Both the position numbers and the translations under genes were made by a program. The notes below the pieces were generated by a model. It worked only from the letters and a program-made list of their open reading frames with translations, did no database searches and was not told the DNA's origin. Positions 37,372 through 46,860 of a stretch of 64,000 bases of DNA are shown one piece after another; the stretch's first letter is position 1, and the number at the start of each line of letters is the position of its first letter. This DNA comes from CAZSAT01 sp964604675 (GTDB taxonomy: Bacteria; Myxococcota_A; UBA796; CAJQPC01), in contig CAZSAT010000013.1 of NCBI GenBank assembly GCA_964604675.1, positions 1-64,000 of the forward strand, given 5' to 3'.

Positions 37372-39162
37372 CTACCAGCGGTCGGCGATCGCCTGCTGAG
37401 CGTCCTGGATGCCCGGGGCGAAGTGCCGCGTGGGCGAGACGGTGTCCTCGTAGTGGTCGCCGTCTCCGTTGGGTGAGAGCAGCGACACGCTGCGGTGCAC
37501 GTCGGGCTCCGGGATGATGTAGGAGAGGTAGTCGTCGGCCATGCCGATCACCGCTCTGTAGTCGGTGTCGAGGTGGTCGAGCAGCGGGGTGTCGTTGCCG
37601 CCGTCGCGCAGGGTGTAGGGCACCGCGTGCATGTCGAGGCAGGCGCAGCCGTCGATCGTGTCGAGCTCTTCGCGGCAGGCTTCCCAGGAGACCGTGTCGC
37701 ATTCGCGCGGGTGCTGCAGGAACCAGGTGGCGTCGGCGCCGCGCGCGGTCACGTCCTGCGCTTCGCTCTCCCAGCTCGCCTCGTCGGGGAAGCCCCACGC
37801 CAGCTCCGGGAGCAGCTCGCCTGGAACGGCCACGAAGCCGATGGGGCCGACCTGCAAGCGGAAGGTGCGGGTCTCGATGCAGCCGTTGTCGGGCTCGGGG
37901 CAGAGCTCGGGGTCGTCGGTGGTGTCGTCGAGGTCGAGGTCGAACACGCCCTCGGGACCGAGCAGCTGGTAGACGATGTTGTCGATCGGCACGTACACGC
38001 TCTCGGCCTCGACCCGGATGGGCGTGGCCTCGATGGTCTCCCCGGCGGTCAGCGCCTCGATGGCGGCCTCCGCGATGTGCCAGCCGTGGGAGGTGACGAA
38101 GGCCCAGCTGTTGCGCTCGGCCCACTCGGGGACCTGGTCACCGTCGTCGTCCACGGTGTCGGTGAACACGTGGGTGCCGTCGTCCTCCACGAGCGGCAGG
38201 TCGGCGCCGAGCGCGGACTGCATGCCGCCCAGGCACTCCGGCAGGTGCAGCGCGACGCCCCCGTACTCGGCTTCCAGCACCTCGCGGGTCACGCCCACCC
38301 AGTCGCTCGAGATGCTGTTGTTGTCGGAGCCGCGCACCTCGGGGTGGCCCGACCAGTTCGTGAGGGTGAAGACCGTGCCGCTCTCGCCCACCCCCTGGAG
38401 CACCAGCAGCTGGTCGCTGACGACCACGGGGTCGCGCCCGTCGTAGATCATGCCGTGCACCTTGGCGGTCGGGTTCTTGCCGCCGAAGTTCGCGCCGTTG
38501 AACCACACGCTCTCGTCGCGCATCCGGGTGCGCCCCACCGTGAGCGTGACGGGCTCCATGGCGTCGGCCGCGTCGCGCACCGCCTGCTCGATGGCGTCGG
38601 TCACGCGCTGCTGGTAGGCCTCGTCGATGCCGCTCACGGGGTCGGAGAGGTTGTAGGGGTTGCCCCAGAGCCCCATGGTGTCGGGCCCCTGGTGGTTGTG
38701 GGAGCTGGCGACGATCAGGCGGTCGAGGTCGAAGCCTTCGGCGGCCAGGCGGTCGCGCGCTTCGTGGATGCGGGGGGAGCCGAGGCCCACATAGTCGAGC
38801 GCCACGAACGCGATGTACTCGCCGTTGTGCGACATGACCGTGGCGCGGGCCCAGACCGGGTCGTGCACGTCGCGTGCAGCGCGCAGCGGTCCGAAGCCGC
38901 CGATCCAGACGGCGTCGAACCAGCCGTCCCCGTCGGCGTCGTCGAAGCCTTCGCCGCAGTCGGCGCCCGTGACGTCCTCCATGCAGCCGGTGAAGTTGCC
39001 GTCGCCGTTCTGGTCGTCCCACAGCTCGGTGATCTCCGGCGTCATGTCGATGGCCGAGGCGCCCGCGTAGGTGACGTCGTCCTGCTCGATCACGATGCCG
39101 AGGGGCGGGCCGGCGGTGTCGGCGTCGGACTTGCTGCAGGACAGGGCGACAAGGAGCAGCAC
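37372..39162 (-). CDS. neutral ceramidase-like lipoprotein
   Basis: A 596-aa protein with GTG 39160-39162, GGAGG 5 nt upstream. MLLLVALSC is a lipobox signal. Residues 30-330 follow the neutral/alkaline ceramidase N-terminal pattern: AGASAIDMTPEI, FGPLRAARDVHDPVWARA, FVALDYVGLG and the active-site block IVASSHNHQGPD (150-161; family consensus SxHTHSGP), then TLTNWSGHPEV. Inserted Asp-rich loops (DDQNGDGNFTGCMED; DDADGDGWFDAVW) look like calcium sites. The C-terminal third carries GFVAVPGELLPELAWGF, as in the family. Family knowledge: zinc-dependent amidohydrolysis of ceramide. The Thr-to-Asn change in the SHNH block makes the substrate uncertain. Confidence 0.82.
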   Translation of the reverse strand: MLLLVALSCSKSDADTAGPPLGIVIEQDDVTYAGASAIDMTPEITELWDDQNGDGNFTGCMEDVTGADCGEGFDDADGDGWFDAVWIGGFGPLRAARDVHDPVWARATVMSHNGEYIAFVALDYVGLGSPRIHEARDRLAAEGFDLDRLIVASSHNHQGPDTMGLWGNPYNLSDPVSGIDEAYQQRVTDAIEQAVRDAADAMEPVTLTVGRTRMRDESVWFNGANFGGKNPTAKVHGMIYDGRDPVVVSDQLLVLQGVGESGTVFTLTNWSGHPEVRGSDNNSISSDWVGVTREVLEAEYGGVALHLPECLGGMQSALGADLPLVEDDGTHVFTDTVDDDGDQVPEWAERNSWAFVTSHGWHIAEAAIEALTAGETIEATPIRVEAESVYVPIDNIVYQLLGPEGVFDLDLDDTTDDPELCPEPDNGCIETRTFRLQVGPIGFVAVPGELLPELAWGFPDEASWESEAQDVTARGADATWFLQHPRECDTVSWEACREELDTIDGCACLDMHAVPYTLRDGGNDTPLLDHLDTDYRAVIGMADDYLSYIIPEPDVHRSVSLLSPNGDGDHYEDTVSPTRHFAPGIQDAQQAIADRW

Positions 39163-39219
39163 GGCGGCCTCCTGGGGGAGGAGAGCGTAATCGCTTCGAG
39201 TCGCCCGGTGCCGCCGGAC

Positions 39220-39987
39220 CTACACCACCCGCAGCGGATCCGCGTCGACCTGCGACACCACCACCTCGATGCCCAGAGCCGCGGCGACCCGCGCGGCGTA
39301 GGTGGGCAGGTAGCCGCGCTCGCAGTGGGTGTGGTCGGTGAGCACCACGGCCGTGCCCTCGGCCGCGCGCCACAAGACGTCGTGGTGGCGCATCTCGCCC
39401 GTGAGCAGCAGGTCGACCGGACCGACCTTCTCGAACACACTCCCACCCGCACCCGGGCAGCACGCCACGGTGGAGATGGGTCGCTCGACCGCTGGCGCCG
39501 CCAGGCGCAGCGCCGGGATCCCGAGGTGCGCCTTGATGCGTTCGACCGCCGTGGCGAGGTCCACGGGCGCCTCCAGCGTGGTGAGGCGTCCCAGTCCTGC
39601 AGCCGGCTCGTCGGCGTTGGGCTCGATCGGCTGGAAGCTGCCCCGGCCGGCGGCCACGGCCAGCCAGTCGCCCATGCCCAGGGGGCTGGCATCCAGCGCG
39701 GTGTGGGGCGCGTACACGTGCACGCCGGCCCGCAGCGCGCCCAGCAAGACGCGACCCGGCGCCGAACCGCCCGTGAGGCGCTTCACGCCGCGGAACAGGG
39801 GCGGGTGGTAGCTCAGGATCAGATCGACCTTCGCAGCGAGCGCTTCCGCCAGCACCGGCTCGGTGAGGTCGATGCACACCAACGCGCGACGCACCTCGCG
39901 GGTGCCTTCCAGGATCAGCCCCACGTTGTCCCAGTCTCCGGCGAAGCGGAGCGGAGCGAGGGCGTCGAGGGTGTTCTGCCAGGCCAT
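39220..39987 (-). CDS. Nif3-like dinuclear metal protein
   Basis: A 255-aa protein; ATG 39985-39987. Motifs: GDWDNVGLILEG (18-28), ILSYHPPLFRG (metal His near residue 61), VYAPHTALDA (His95, Asp99), LLTGEMRHHDVL and DHTHCERGYLP, which supplies the last His/Glu ligands. Length matches the short form of the Nif3/YbgI (GTP cyclohydrolase 1 type 2) family, without the inserted PII-like domain. Family knowledge: toroidal hexamer with two metals per subunit; hydrolase role poorly defined. Encoded 9 bp upstream of the arylsulfotransferase-like gene's end, in the same direction. Confidence 0.93.
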   Translation of the reverse strand: MAWQNTLDALAPLRFAGDWDNVGLILEGTREVRRALVCIDLTEPVLAEALAAKVDLILSYHPPLFRGVKRLTGGSAPGRVLLGALRAGVHVYAPHTALDASPLGMGDWLAVAAGRGSFQPIEPNADEPAAGLGRLTTLEAPVDLATAVERIKAHLGIPALRLAAPAVERPISTVACCPGAGGSVFEKVGPVDLLLTGEMRHHDVLWRAAEGTAVVLTDHTHCERGYLPTYAARVAAALGIEVVVSQVDADPLRVV

Positions 39988-39996
39988 GGACCGGGC

Positions 39997-41649
39997 TTAG
40001 CGCACGGCCTCGCCCGCGTACAGCGGGGTGCGCCCGCCCTTGAAGGCCGAGTAGCTCGAGGTGTCGAGGGTGAAGCTCGAGATGACCTCCCCGCTCGCGT
40101 CGAGCTCCACGATCGAGGGGTGGTAGGTGCTGGACGGGTCGGCCTGGTCGTAGCCGGTGCTCACCAGGAAGCGGTTGCCCGTGACGCGGCCCAACAGCGC
40201 GCTGCCCTCGTGGCTGCCGTAGAGCACGTCCATGCCCTCGCCGTAGGCCCAGACCTGCCGCACGGTGTGCGCGTCCTCGTCGATCTCGTACTCGGCGATC
40301 AGGCTGTACGGGGTGTCGCTGCGGTCGTTCGAGAAGTCGCCGTTCGCACCCCAGGCCGTGATGTTGCCGGTGGAGTCGGCGCCGTCGAGCAGCACGGACG
40401 CCTGGTTGACCCAGGTCAGCAGCCGAAGGGTGGCGCCGTGGCGCTCGGTGACCTGCAACCCGTGCTGGGCGATGGGCCACCAGAAGGGGTCAGCGTCCTC
40501 GGGGGGCGCCTCCAGCGCCTGTTGCACGGCGGTGCTGTAGGGCACGCCTTCGCTGTCGACCGCGGTGAGCAGGTAGTCGGCGGTCTGCAGCCCGCCTTGA
40601 CCGTCCCACCCGGCCTCGCCCCAGCCGAGGTGAGGCGCGAAGATCCAGCGCAGCTCCTTGCCCGCGTTGGTCTCGCTGCCCTGCTCGCCGCCCCGGGTGA
40701 GGCTGACGATGCCCTGGTAGCGGGCGCTCACGTGCAGCGCGTCGACCGCCTCTTCGTAGTGCAGGGTGTTGGCGTGCGCCCAGTCGCCGTCCTTCTCGCG
40801 CAGCACGATGCGGTCGACGTCGAGGAACGCCCGCAGGTCCCACAGGTTCACGATGTCGGAGCCGTCGGCCGCGAGCTCCACGATGACGTCGTGCTTGCTC
40901 GACACGGTGTCGCCGTCGGCGTTGACGACCTGGGTGCGCTCGCTGTCGACCAGCGCGGCCACCGTGCCGCCCGGCAGCTGGATCGTGTCGTGGTGCCAGC
41001 GGAGGTAGTCGGGCAGGTCGCGGTCCACGATGTGGCCGCCGAAGCGGTCGATCCGATCGACGTTCGACAGGAGCGTGCCGTCGTCGAGCACCTGCACGAT
41101 CGCGGGACCGGTCCAGCGCAGCCCGCCGCTCTCGTCGTAGAGGAACTGGTCGTACCAGGGCCAGCCGGGCTCCGAGGCGGCCTCGTCGTGGGTGACCTCG
41201 CTCCCGCCCTGCCCCCCGCGGTCGGGCACCTCCCCCACGGGCAGCTCGAGGTCGGCGCGGAAGGCGCCGCCCTCGCTGTCGATCCAGATGTCGAGGCGGT
41301 TCGTGGCGTTCGGGAAGAGGCCGAAGAGCGGAAACCCCACGCGCCCGTCGGCGACCAGCTCGGGGTCGAACAGCAGGTCCCAGGCGGGGTCCTGCGGGTC
41401 GAGCGCGACCTCGAGGTCGGCGGCTTCGTCCACCCCGTGCAGCGTGAAGCGGATCTCGGTGACCTCGTCGGGCACGAGGTGCGGATGGGCCAGGCTGACG
41501 ACCGCGGTGAGGGGGGTCAAGCCGTAGGGGTCGAGGTCGTAGCGCACGTCGGCCACGCCCTTGGTCTCGCCGTTCCCGGTGCCGAAGCTGTCGGCGTTCT
41601 CGCCGCACGCTGCGACGAGCGGCAGCAGGGACCAGGCGAGGGCACGCAT
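39997..41649 (-). CDS. arylsulfotransferase (ASST)-like lipoprotein
   Basis: A 550-aa protein; ATG 41647-41649, signal MRALAWSLLPLVAAC with the lipobox Cys at residue 15. A beta N-terminal domain (about 40-130) precedes a six-bladed-propeller region with ASST-type motifs: LRWHHDTIQLPGGTVAAL, DWAHANTLHYEEAVDALHVS, KELRWIFAPHLGWGEAGW, WWPIAQHGLQVTERHG and LLTWVNQASVLL. Family knowledge: PF05935-type enzymes transfer sulfate between phenols through an active-site His; here HHDTIQLP and IAQHG hold candidate His. Many myxobacterial homologues are annotated only by fold. Single gene, probably periplasmic-facing or surface. Confidence 0.85.
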   Translation of the reverse strand: MRALAWSLLPLVAACGENADSFGTGNGETKGVADVRYDLDPYGLTPLTAVVSLAHPHLVPDEVTEIRFTLHGVDEAADLEVALDPQDPAWDLLFDPELVADGRVGFPLFGLFPNATNRLDIWIDSEGGAFRADLELPVGEVPDRGGQGGSEVTHDEAASEPGWPWYDQFLYDESGGLRWTGPAIVQVLDDGTLLSNVDRIDRFGGHIVDRDLPDYLRWHHDTIQLPGGTVAALVDSERTQVVNADGDTVSSKHDVIVELAADGSDIVNLWDLRAFLDVDRIVLREKDGDWAHANTLHYEEAVDALHVSARYQGIVSLTRGGEQGSETNAGKELRWIFAPHLGWGEAGWDGQGGLQTADYLLTAVDSEGVPYSTAVQQALEAPPEDADPFWWPIAQHGLQVTERHGATLRLLTWVNQASVLLDGADSTGNITAWGANGDFSNDRSDTPYSLIAEYEIDEDAHTVRQVWAYGEGMDVLYGSHEGSALLGRVTGNRFLVSTGYDQADPSSTYHPSIVELDASGEVISSFTLDTSSYSAFKGGRTPLYAGEAVR

Positions 41650-41687
41650 CCCCCAGGGGTAGCCCACGCGTCCGGGGGCTGCAGCGA

Positions 41688-42711
41688 TCAGCGCACCCAG
41701 ATCGCCACGTCGTCGATGCCGAAGCTCTCGTCGCCAGCGTCCTGGTCGAGCTCGGAGCCGGCCACGAGCTGCAGAGCGTCGTCGCTGTGGCTCGTGATCT
41801 CGCTCACGAAGTGCTGCTCGTCGTAGCTCCCGGACCACCCGCGGTTCCAGCCGCACACCTCGGCGCCGTCGTAGTACTGCAGCGACTCCGACCAGAGGGT
41901 CACCCCGTCGAGCTCGACGTACGCGGTCTCTCCGTCCCACGAGTCGAGCTTCGCGTAGGTCAGCTCGACCCAGGCCTCGCTGTGGTCGATGCTCCAGGCC
42001 GTGGTGTCCAGGGTGAGCTCGGTGCCCGCGGTCAGGCCGTAGCCGCCCAGCATCACGCCCCACCCGGAGCAGTCGTAGGTGGAGCCGTAGTCCCAGCCGG
42101 CGTCGACCCCGTCGTCGAAGCCGTCGGTGAAGACCAGGGTCCAGCCGCCGCCGTCGGTGCTCATGTCGCAGGTCCAGGTGTCGGTGCTGCCCTCGACCTC
42201 CAGCCAGTAGTCGCCGTCGCCTTCCGAGGCGCCGTCGTCCAGGATGGCCAGGCAGCTCTCGGCGGCGCAGGTGGCGTCGCTGCCGAGCACGCCGTTGTCG
42301 GCGTCGCCGTCGCAGTCGCTGTCGACGCCGTCGCAGACCTCCTCCGCATCGGGGTTCACGCCCGCGTCGCCGTCGTCGCAGTCGCTCGCGTCGTCGGTGG
42401 TGTCGCTGGGCTGCAGGCACGCGTCGCTGCTGGTGTCCGGGTCGCCGAAGCCGTCGCCGTCCGCGTCGGCGTACCAGGTGGTCGTGCCTGTGGTGTCTTC
42501 GTCCACGTCGTCGTCGCAGTCGTTGTCGGCGCCGTCGCATGCCTCCTCGGCGCCGGGGTTGGCCCCGCTGTCGGTGTCGTCGCAGTCGCTGGCGTCGGCC
42601 ACGTAGCCGGAGGGCTGGTCGCACGCGTCGAGGGTGTAGGTGGTGCTGCCGTAGGAGTCGCCGTCGTAGTCGATCGACCAGGTGGAGGCGTCGGCCAGGC
42701 CCGGGTCGTCG
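41688..42711 (-). CDS. C-terminal part of MopE / fibrinogen-like lipoprotein (5' end in gap)
   Basis: The coding frame is open from the N gap to a stop at 41688. After the gap come two MopE repeats (SIDYDGDSYG...NDCDDDVDE; YADADGDGFGD...SDCDGDADN), then a fibrinogen-like/ependymin-style secreted domain beginning SCLAILDDGASEGDGDYWLEVEG and CDMSTDGGGWTLVFTDGF, the family signature (CxxIL...YWL...CDM...GGGWTLV), ending DAGDESFGIDDVAIWVR. It is the same gene as 42812-44397; the frames differ across the 100 N, as expected for a gap of unknown length. Likely a surface lectin or adhesin with calcium-binding repeats. Confidence 0.85.
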
Positions 42712-42811
42712 NNNNNNNNNNNNNNNNNNNNNNNNNNNNNNNNNNNNNNNNNNNNNNNNNNNNNNNNNNNNNNNNNNNNNNNNNNNNNNNNNNNNNNNNN
42801 NNNNNNNNNNN
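42712..42811. other. assembly gap (100 N)
   Basis: Exactly 100 N inside a MopE-repeat gene. Sequence just right of the gap (42812-42881) is nearly identical to 43022-43091, so the assembler most likely broke in tandem repeats; the true length is unknown. Confidence 0.99.
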
Positions 42812-44397
42812 TCGTCGACGAGGCCGTCGCAGTCGTCGTCGGTGCCGTTGCAGACCTCGGTGGCGGCGGGGTGGACCTCGGAGTTGCCGTCGTCGCAGTC
42901 CGTGCCGTCGGTGCTGGAGCCGCTCGGGGCTTCGCAGGCGGTGGTGGCGGCCGACGGGTCGCCGTAGCCGTCGCTGTCGGCGTCGGCGTAGAAGGTGCTC
43001 GGGTCGCTCACGGTGTCGTCGTCGTCGACGAGGCCGTCGCAGTCGTCGTCGGTGCCGTTGCAGACCTCGGTGGCGGTGGGGTGGACCTCGGCGTCGTAGT
43101 CGTTGCAGTCGGTGGCGTCGGCGCCGTAGCTCGCGGGCGCGGAGCAGGCCTCGGTGGAGAAGGCCGCGTTGCCGTAGCCGTCGGCGTCGTAGTCGAGGTA
43201 CCAGGTGAGCGCGTCGGCGAGGTCGGGGTCGTCGTCGTCGACGAGCGCGTCGCAGTCGTCGTCGGTGCCGTTGCAGAGCTCGCTCGCGTCGGGGTTCACG
43301 GTGGCGCTGGTGTCGTCGCAGTCGGTGGCGTCGGTGGCCGAGGCGCTGGGCTGCTCGCAGGCCTCGATCGGGGCGCTGGCGTCGCCGAAGCCGTCGCCGT
43401 CGGTGTCGGCGTAGAAGGTGCCCGCGTCGGTCACCGTGTCGTCGTCGTCGACCAGGCCGTCGCAGTCGTCGTCGAGCCCGTTGCACCACTCGTCGGCGGC
43501 CGGGTTCACGGCGCTGTCGGTGTCGTCGCAGTCGGTGGCGTCGTCGACGTAGCCCGTGGCCGCGTCGCAGGAAGCGCTGCTCACCGCGGCGTCGCCGTAG
43601 CCGTCGCCGTCGGCGTCGGCGTACCAGGTCTGCTCGCCGCTGGCCCCCGACTCGTCGACCAGGCTGTCGCAGTCGTTGTCGAGCGCGTCGCAGGCCTCGT
43701 TGGCGCTGGGGTTCGCGGCCGCTTCGCCGTCGTCGCAGTCGTCGGAGGAGGCGGCGAAGCCCGAGGGCGCGTCGCAGGCCAGGGTGGCGTAGCTGGTGCC
43801 GCCGTGGCCGTCGCCGTCGGCGTCGAGGTGCCAGGTGAGCTGACCGGTGACGTCGGGGTCGTCGTCGTCGACCAGGCTGTCGCAGTCGTCGTCGAGGCCG
43901 TTGCAGAGCTCCGCCCCCGCGGGGTGCACGTCGGGGTTCGTGTCGTCGCAGTCGGTGGCGTCGTCGACGTAGCCGCTCGGTGCGTCGCAGCTGGCCACCG
44001 GGCTGGCCGCGTCGCCGAAGCCGTCGCCGTCGGCGTCGCGGTACCAGGTGAGCGTGTCGATCGCGCCCTGGTCGACCAGCAGGTCGCAGTCGTTGTCCAC
44101 GCCGTCGCACACCTCGTCCGCGTCGGGGTGGATCTCGGAGTTGGAGTCGTCGCAGTCCTGGGTCTCGTCGAAGCCGTCGCTGTCGGCGTCCACGACCGGC
44201 TCGGCGGTGTCGCCGGAGTCCCCGGTGTCGACCGGCTCGCCCGTGTCGCCCGGCTCACCCGTGTCGGTCGGGACGGCCGCTGTGTCGGCGGCCGCTCCCG
44301 TGTCCTCGAGGGCCACCGCGCCGCTGTCGCTGGGGTCGAACTCCTTGGTGCGGCAGCCGAGGCAGAGCAGGGCGAGCAGGGCGATTCGCGCGTTCAT
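42812..44397 (-). CDS. N-terminal part of MopE / fibrinogen-like lipoprotein (3' end in gap)
   Basis: ATG 44395-44397 with GGAG 7 nt upstream. MNARIALLALLCLGC is the lipoprotein signal; a Thr/Asp-rich linker with repeated DTGEP-type units follows, then seven MopE repeats of about 65 residues (consensus WYxDADGDGYGD, DATDCDDTxxxVxPxAxE, CNGLDDDCDGLVDDDD), the seventh running into the gap. Several repeats are nearly identical at DNA level. It continues as 41688-42711. Family knowledge: each MopE module binds a metal, probably calcium. Two hairpins lie just upstream of its start. Confidence 0.9.
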
Positions 44398-44408
44398 GGG
44401 GGACTCCT

Positions 44409-44427
44409 GGGCGCCAGTGTAGCGCCC
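44409..44427. other. hairpin upstream of the MopE/fibrinogen-like gene
   Basis: GGGCGC (44409-44414), 7-nt loop, GCGCCC (44422-44427): a perfect 6-bp stem in the leader of the 44397 gene. It shares two bases with the next hairpin (44426-44443), so the two would compete. Confidence 0.5.
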
Positions 44428-44443
44428 GAGGAGCCCCCCTCGG
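44426..44443 (-). terminator. hairpin after the 410-aa gene
   Basis: CCGAGG (44426-44431), loop, CCTCGG (44438-44443), a perfect 6-bp stem 5 nt beyond the stop of the 44449-45681 gene. Terminator-like without a T-run. Confidence 0.45.
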
Positions 44444-44448
44444 TCGAC

Positions 44449-45681
44449 CTACCAGCTCTTCATCCAGCTCCACGTGGGGGCGGCCCAGTTGGCGGCGGTG
44501 CTCGGGACGGCCCACTCGGTCGGGCGACCGGTGTGGCCGCTCACCACGAGCGAGCCGGCATAGTCGCCCTCTTCGTAGACGCGGTCGATCTGCTCGCGGA
44601 TCTCGCGCACGTCGGCGTCGGTGACGACCCCGTTCGAGGTGGCCTTGTAGAACTGCACGGTCACGCGCACCGGGAAGCGCGTGTCGCGCTCGATGTCCAG
44701 GCCGTCGATCTCCTTGTAGGGACCCTCGACCTCGCCGTGGCCGATCACGGCCACCTCCACATCGCTCTCCTCCATGGACTTCTCCATGGCCATGGGCGCC
44801 GCCATGTCGCCCGCACCGCTCATCACCCCGCCGAAGCTGTCGGCGAGCTCGTCCATCCACCCGCGGGTGATCTGTTCCTGCTTCAGCGGCACCTGGACCA
44901 CCAGCACCACGTTGGCGTTGTCGTCCTCGGTGATCGGTCCGCCGCTCAGGGCGTCGCCGCCCTTGGCGTTGAAGTCGCTCAGGCGCTCGGCGGTGAAGGG
45001 GGCGCGCTCGCCGTCGGCGTTGAAGAAGAGCACGTCGGAGAGGTAGCCGGACTCGTTCTCGATGACCTGCATCGAGGTGCCCTCGCGGCTGGCGACGATG
45101 GTCAGCACGGCCGGGTGGTCCGGGTAGGACTGGTAGTTGTAGATGACCGGCGTGAACTGCGCCTCGCCCGAGGCCGGGATGGGCAGGAAGCAGGCCTGGG
45201 CGCTCACCAGCACGTGCTCGTCGCGGTCGTTCCAGAGCGCGGACTGGTCGCCGGTCCAGCTGCCGCTGTCGTGAAGGTAGGACTTCGTCTCGCGCAGCAG
45301 GCTCTCGAGGGTGATCGTCTCGAGGTCGTCGCCGCGCTCGTTGCCCACGCGGAGCCAGAACTTGTCGCTGGCCACGTCCGCCGTGGTGTCGGTGAAGTTG
45401 TCGAAGCGGAAGACCGGCATGGGGTGCAGGGCCCCGCCCGAGTCGCGCACGCCGATGGTCATGTCGGAGATGTTCGGGCCCCAGGACGAGCCCTTCGAGC
45501 GGCCGGTGTCCTCCCAGGTGACGTTGAGCACGCTCAGGCCGTAGCGGCTGGCCATGCTGGTGACCTGCTGGTCCCAGACCATCGACTCGACCTTCTGGAT
45601 GGTCTCGTCGTGGGTCTGCACGCGCTGCAGGGGGGCGGGCACGGGGCCGAGGGCGTGGGCGCTGGAGAGCAGCAGGAACAT
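44449..45681 (-). CDS. 410-aa exported protein, unknown
   Basis: ATG 45679-45681 with GGAG 5 nt upstream. The signal peptide MFLLLSSAHALG is short, without a lipobox. The mature protein begins VPAPLQRVQTHDETIQKVESM (helical), then long beta segments (FWLRVGNERGDDLETITLES; QFTPVIYNYQSYPDHPAVLTIVAS), a Met/Ala-rich stretch GAGDMAAPMAMEKSMEESD, and ends WAAPTWSWMKSW. I recognise no family, although the layout (signal peptide, Cys-poor beta domain, proteins about 400 aa) resembles DUF2330-type exported proteins. A canonical-looking ECF promoter (GGGAAC-N15-CGTC) lies 78 nt upstream of the start. Confidence 0.8.
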   Translation of the reverse strand: MFLLLSSAHALGPVPAPLQRVQTHDETIQKVESMVWDQQVTSMASRYGLSVLNVTWEDTGRSKGSSWGPNISDMTIGVRDSGGALHPMPVFRFDNFTDTTADVASDKFWLRVGNERGDDLETITLESLLRETKSYLHDSGSWTGDQSALWNDRDEHVLVSAQACFLPIPASGEAQFTPVIYNYQSYPDHPAVLTIVASREGTSMQVIENESGYLSDVLFFNADGERAPFTAERLSDFNAKGGDALSGGPITEDDNANVVLVVQVPLKQEQITRGWMDELADSFGGVMSGAGDMAAPMAMEKSMEESDVEVAVIGHGEVEGPYKEIDGLDIERDTRFPVRVTVQFYKATSNGVVTDADVREIREQIDRVYEEGDYAGSLVVSGHTGRPTEWAVPSTAANWAAPTWSWMKSW

Positions 45682-45758
45682 GAGAACTCCGGATGTCGGT
45701 GGGAAGGCGCCCTCGGGACGGCTGGTCCCTGGACGCGCTTACGGCCGCGACATTCGGT

Positions 45759-45783
45759 GACGATCTGCGATCGCCGGGTTCCC
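45759..45783 (-). promoter_or_regulatory. candidate ECF promoter GGGAAC-N15-CGTC
   Basis: Minus strand GGGAAC (45783-45778), 15 nt, CGTC (45762-45759), close to the general ECF consensus GGAAC-N16-CGTC. It lies between the terminator-like hairpin at 45793-45811 and the start at 45681. It is a different class from the three CGGGGA-N13-CGTTG sites. Confidence 0.4.
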
Positions 45784-45792
45784 TGGTTGTGC

Positions 45793-45811
45793 GGCTCGTT
45801 ACCTACGAGCC
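45793..45811 (-). terminator. hairpin after the 328-aa lipoprotein gene
   Basis: GGCTCGT (45793-45799), loop TACCT, ACGAGCC (45805-45811): a perfect 7-bp stem beginning 6 nt past the stop codon of 45818-46804. No T-run follows. Confidence 0.5.
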
Positions 45812-45817
45812 CGTCGA

Positions 45818-46804
45818 CTACAGCTGGTGGAGGTCGAGGAAGTTGGCGGTGACCTCCGCCTCGTCGGGATCGACGTACACCGCCTGGCCCGTGCGGCCGG
45901 TGGAGCGCTCGAAGCGCACGTAGTCCACCGCGGCGCCGTCGGAGTCGAGGTAGGCCACGCGGCCGGCGCTGGGGTAGCCGGAGTCGGTGCGGTGGGTCAG
46001 GCCCGTGACCGAGACGCGGCCTTCGAAGGACTCGCTGCCGTCGGCGGACTCGGCAGCCAGGACCAGCGAGCCGGTGCGCGTGACGTCGTACCGCCGGCCC
46101 TTGGCCTTCAGGTTGACGAGGCCGTCCAGGGTGCCGGCCATCGTGAAGTTGTCGGGCTCGTCGAGCGCGATCTGGGCGCTGACCTCCCGGCGAACGGGAC
46201 GGCCGGTGGCGGTGCCGCAGGCGGTCATCACGGTGCCGCTGCCGCTGTCGGTGCTGTAGTAGAACTGCGCGGCCGCGTCGTAGCCACGGTCGGCCGTGCG
46301 GGTCTTCGCCTCCTCGAGGGCGGTCGGATCGGCGGTCTCGTCGACGTCTGCGAAGGGCGGGAAGGTGAAGGCCAGCGCGCCGGAGTAGAGCGACTCGCCG
46401 GGCGCGGTGCAGCTGGCGTAGTTGACGACCCAGCCCCATCCGGCCGTGCGCTCGCAGTCTTCGAAGTCCAGCCAGACCAGGTCCTCGTAGGCCGGCGCTT
46501 CCTCGGCGCAGCCCTCGATGTCGCGGGTCAGGAAGGTGGTGCCCGCGTCCACCACGCCGTGCATGTCGACGAGATCGAGGCCACCGAGCAGCATCAGGTG
46601 GAAGGACAGCTCCAACAGCGGCACGCTCTCGGTGGGCGTGTCGACCGGCGAGGTGTCGTTGTCGGGGCCCGAGGTGTCGAAGGTCGCCGTGTCGGGCAGG
46701 TCCGGGAGGCCGGTCTCCACACCGCGCGCCTCGAGGGCGCCCATGGTGGCGTCGATGGGGGCGGGGGACGAACAGGCGACGAAGCTGGCGATCACGGCGA
46801 GCAT
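45818..46804 (-). CDS. 328-aa lipoprotein, unknown
   Basis: ATG 46802-46804 with GGAG 6 nt upstream. The signal MLAVIASFVAC ends at lipobox Cys11, followed by an Asp/Thr/Pro-rich linker (DTATFDTSGPDNDTSPVDTP). The mature domain (about 70-328) is beta-rich with four Cys (EGCAEEAP, EDCERTAGW, ASCTAPG, TACGTATG) and strands such as YDVTRTGSLVLAAESADGSE and GRVAYLDSDGAAVDYVRFE, suggesting a lipocalin- or jelly-roll-like barrel. No family recognised. It stands between the polytopic membrane protein at 46861 and the 410-aa exported protein, with a terminator-like hairpin after its stop. Confidence 0.8.
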   Translation of the reverse strand: MLAVIASFVACSSPAPIDATMGALEARGVETGLPDLPDTATFDTSGPDNDTSPVDTPTESVPLLELSFHLMLLGGLDLVDMHGVVDAGTTFLTRDIEGCAEEAPAYEDLVWLDFEDCERTAGWGWVVNYASCTAPGESLYSGALAFTFPPFADVDETADPTALEEAKTRTADRGYDAAAQFYYSTDSGSGTVMTACGTATGRPVRREVSAQIALDEPDNFTMAGTLDGLVNLKAKGRRYDVTRTGSLVLAAESADGSESFEGRVSVTGLTHRTDSGYPSAGRVAYLDSDGAAVDYVRFERSTGRTGQAVYVDPDEAEVTANFLDLHQL

Positions 46805-46860
46805 GGGTGCTCCAGGGGCTTTCTGGAGGCAACGGATCAAGCGGCGCTTTCGTTGAGGCC

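Noticed and set aside
37495..41826. Very long plus-strand open frame (over 1400 codons), and similar ones opposite 1435-3927, 33226-35628 and 5255-7447.
   Set aside because: Shadows of minus-strand genes in high-GC DNA; they lack signals, motifs and Shine-Dalgarno sequences and are rich in Val/Gly/Arg/His as expected of antisense frames.
46822..46850. CAACG...CGTTG inverted repeat before the 45818-46804 gene as another ECF site.
   Set aside because: The GGGGA block is absent; only the short CAACG matches.
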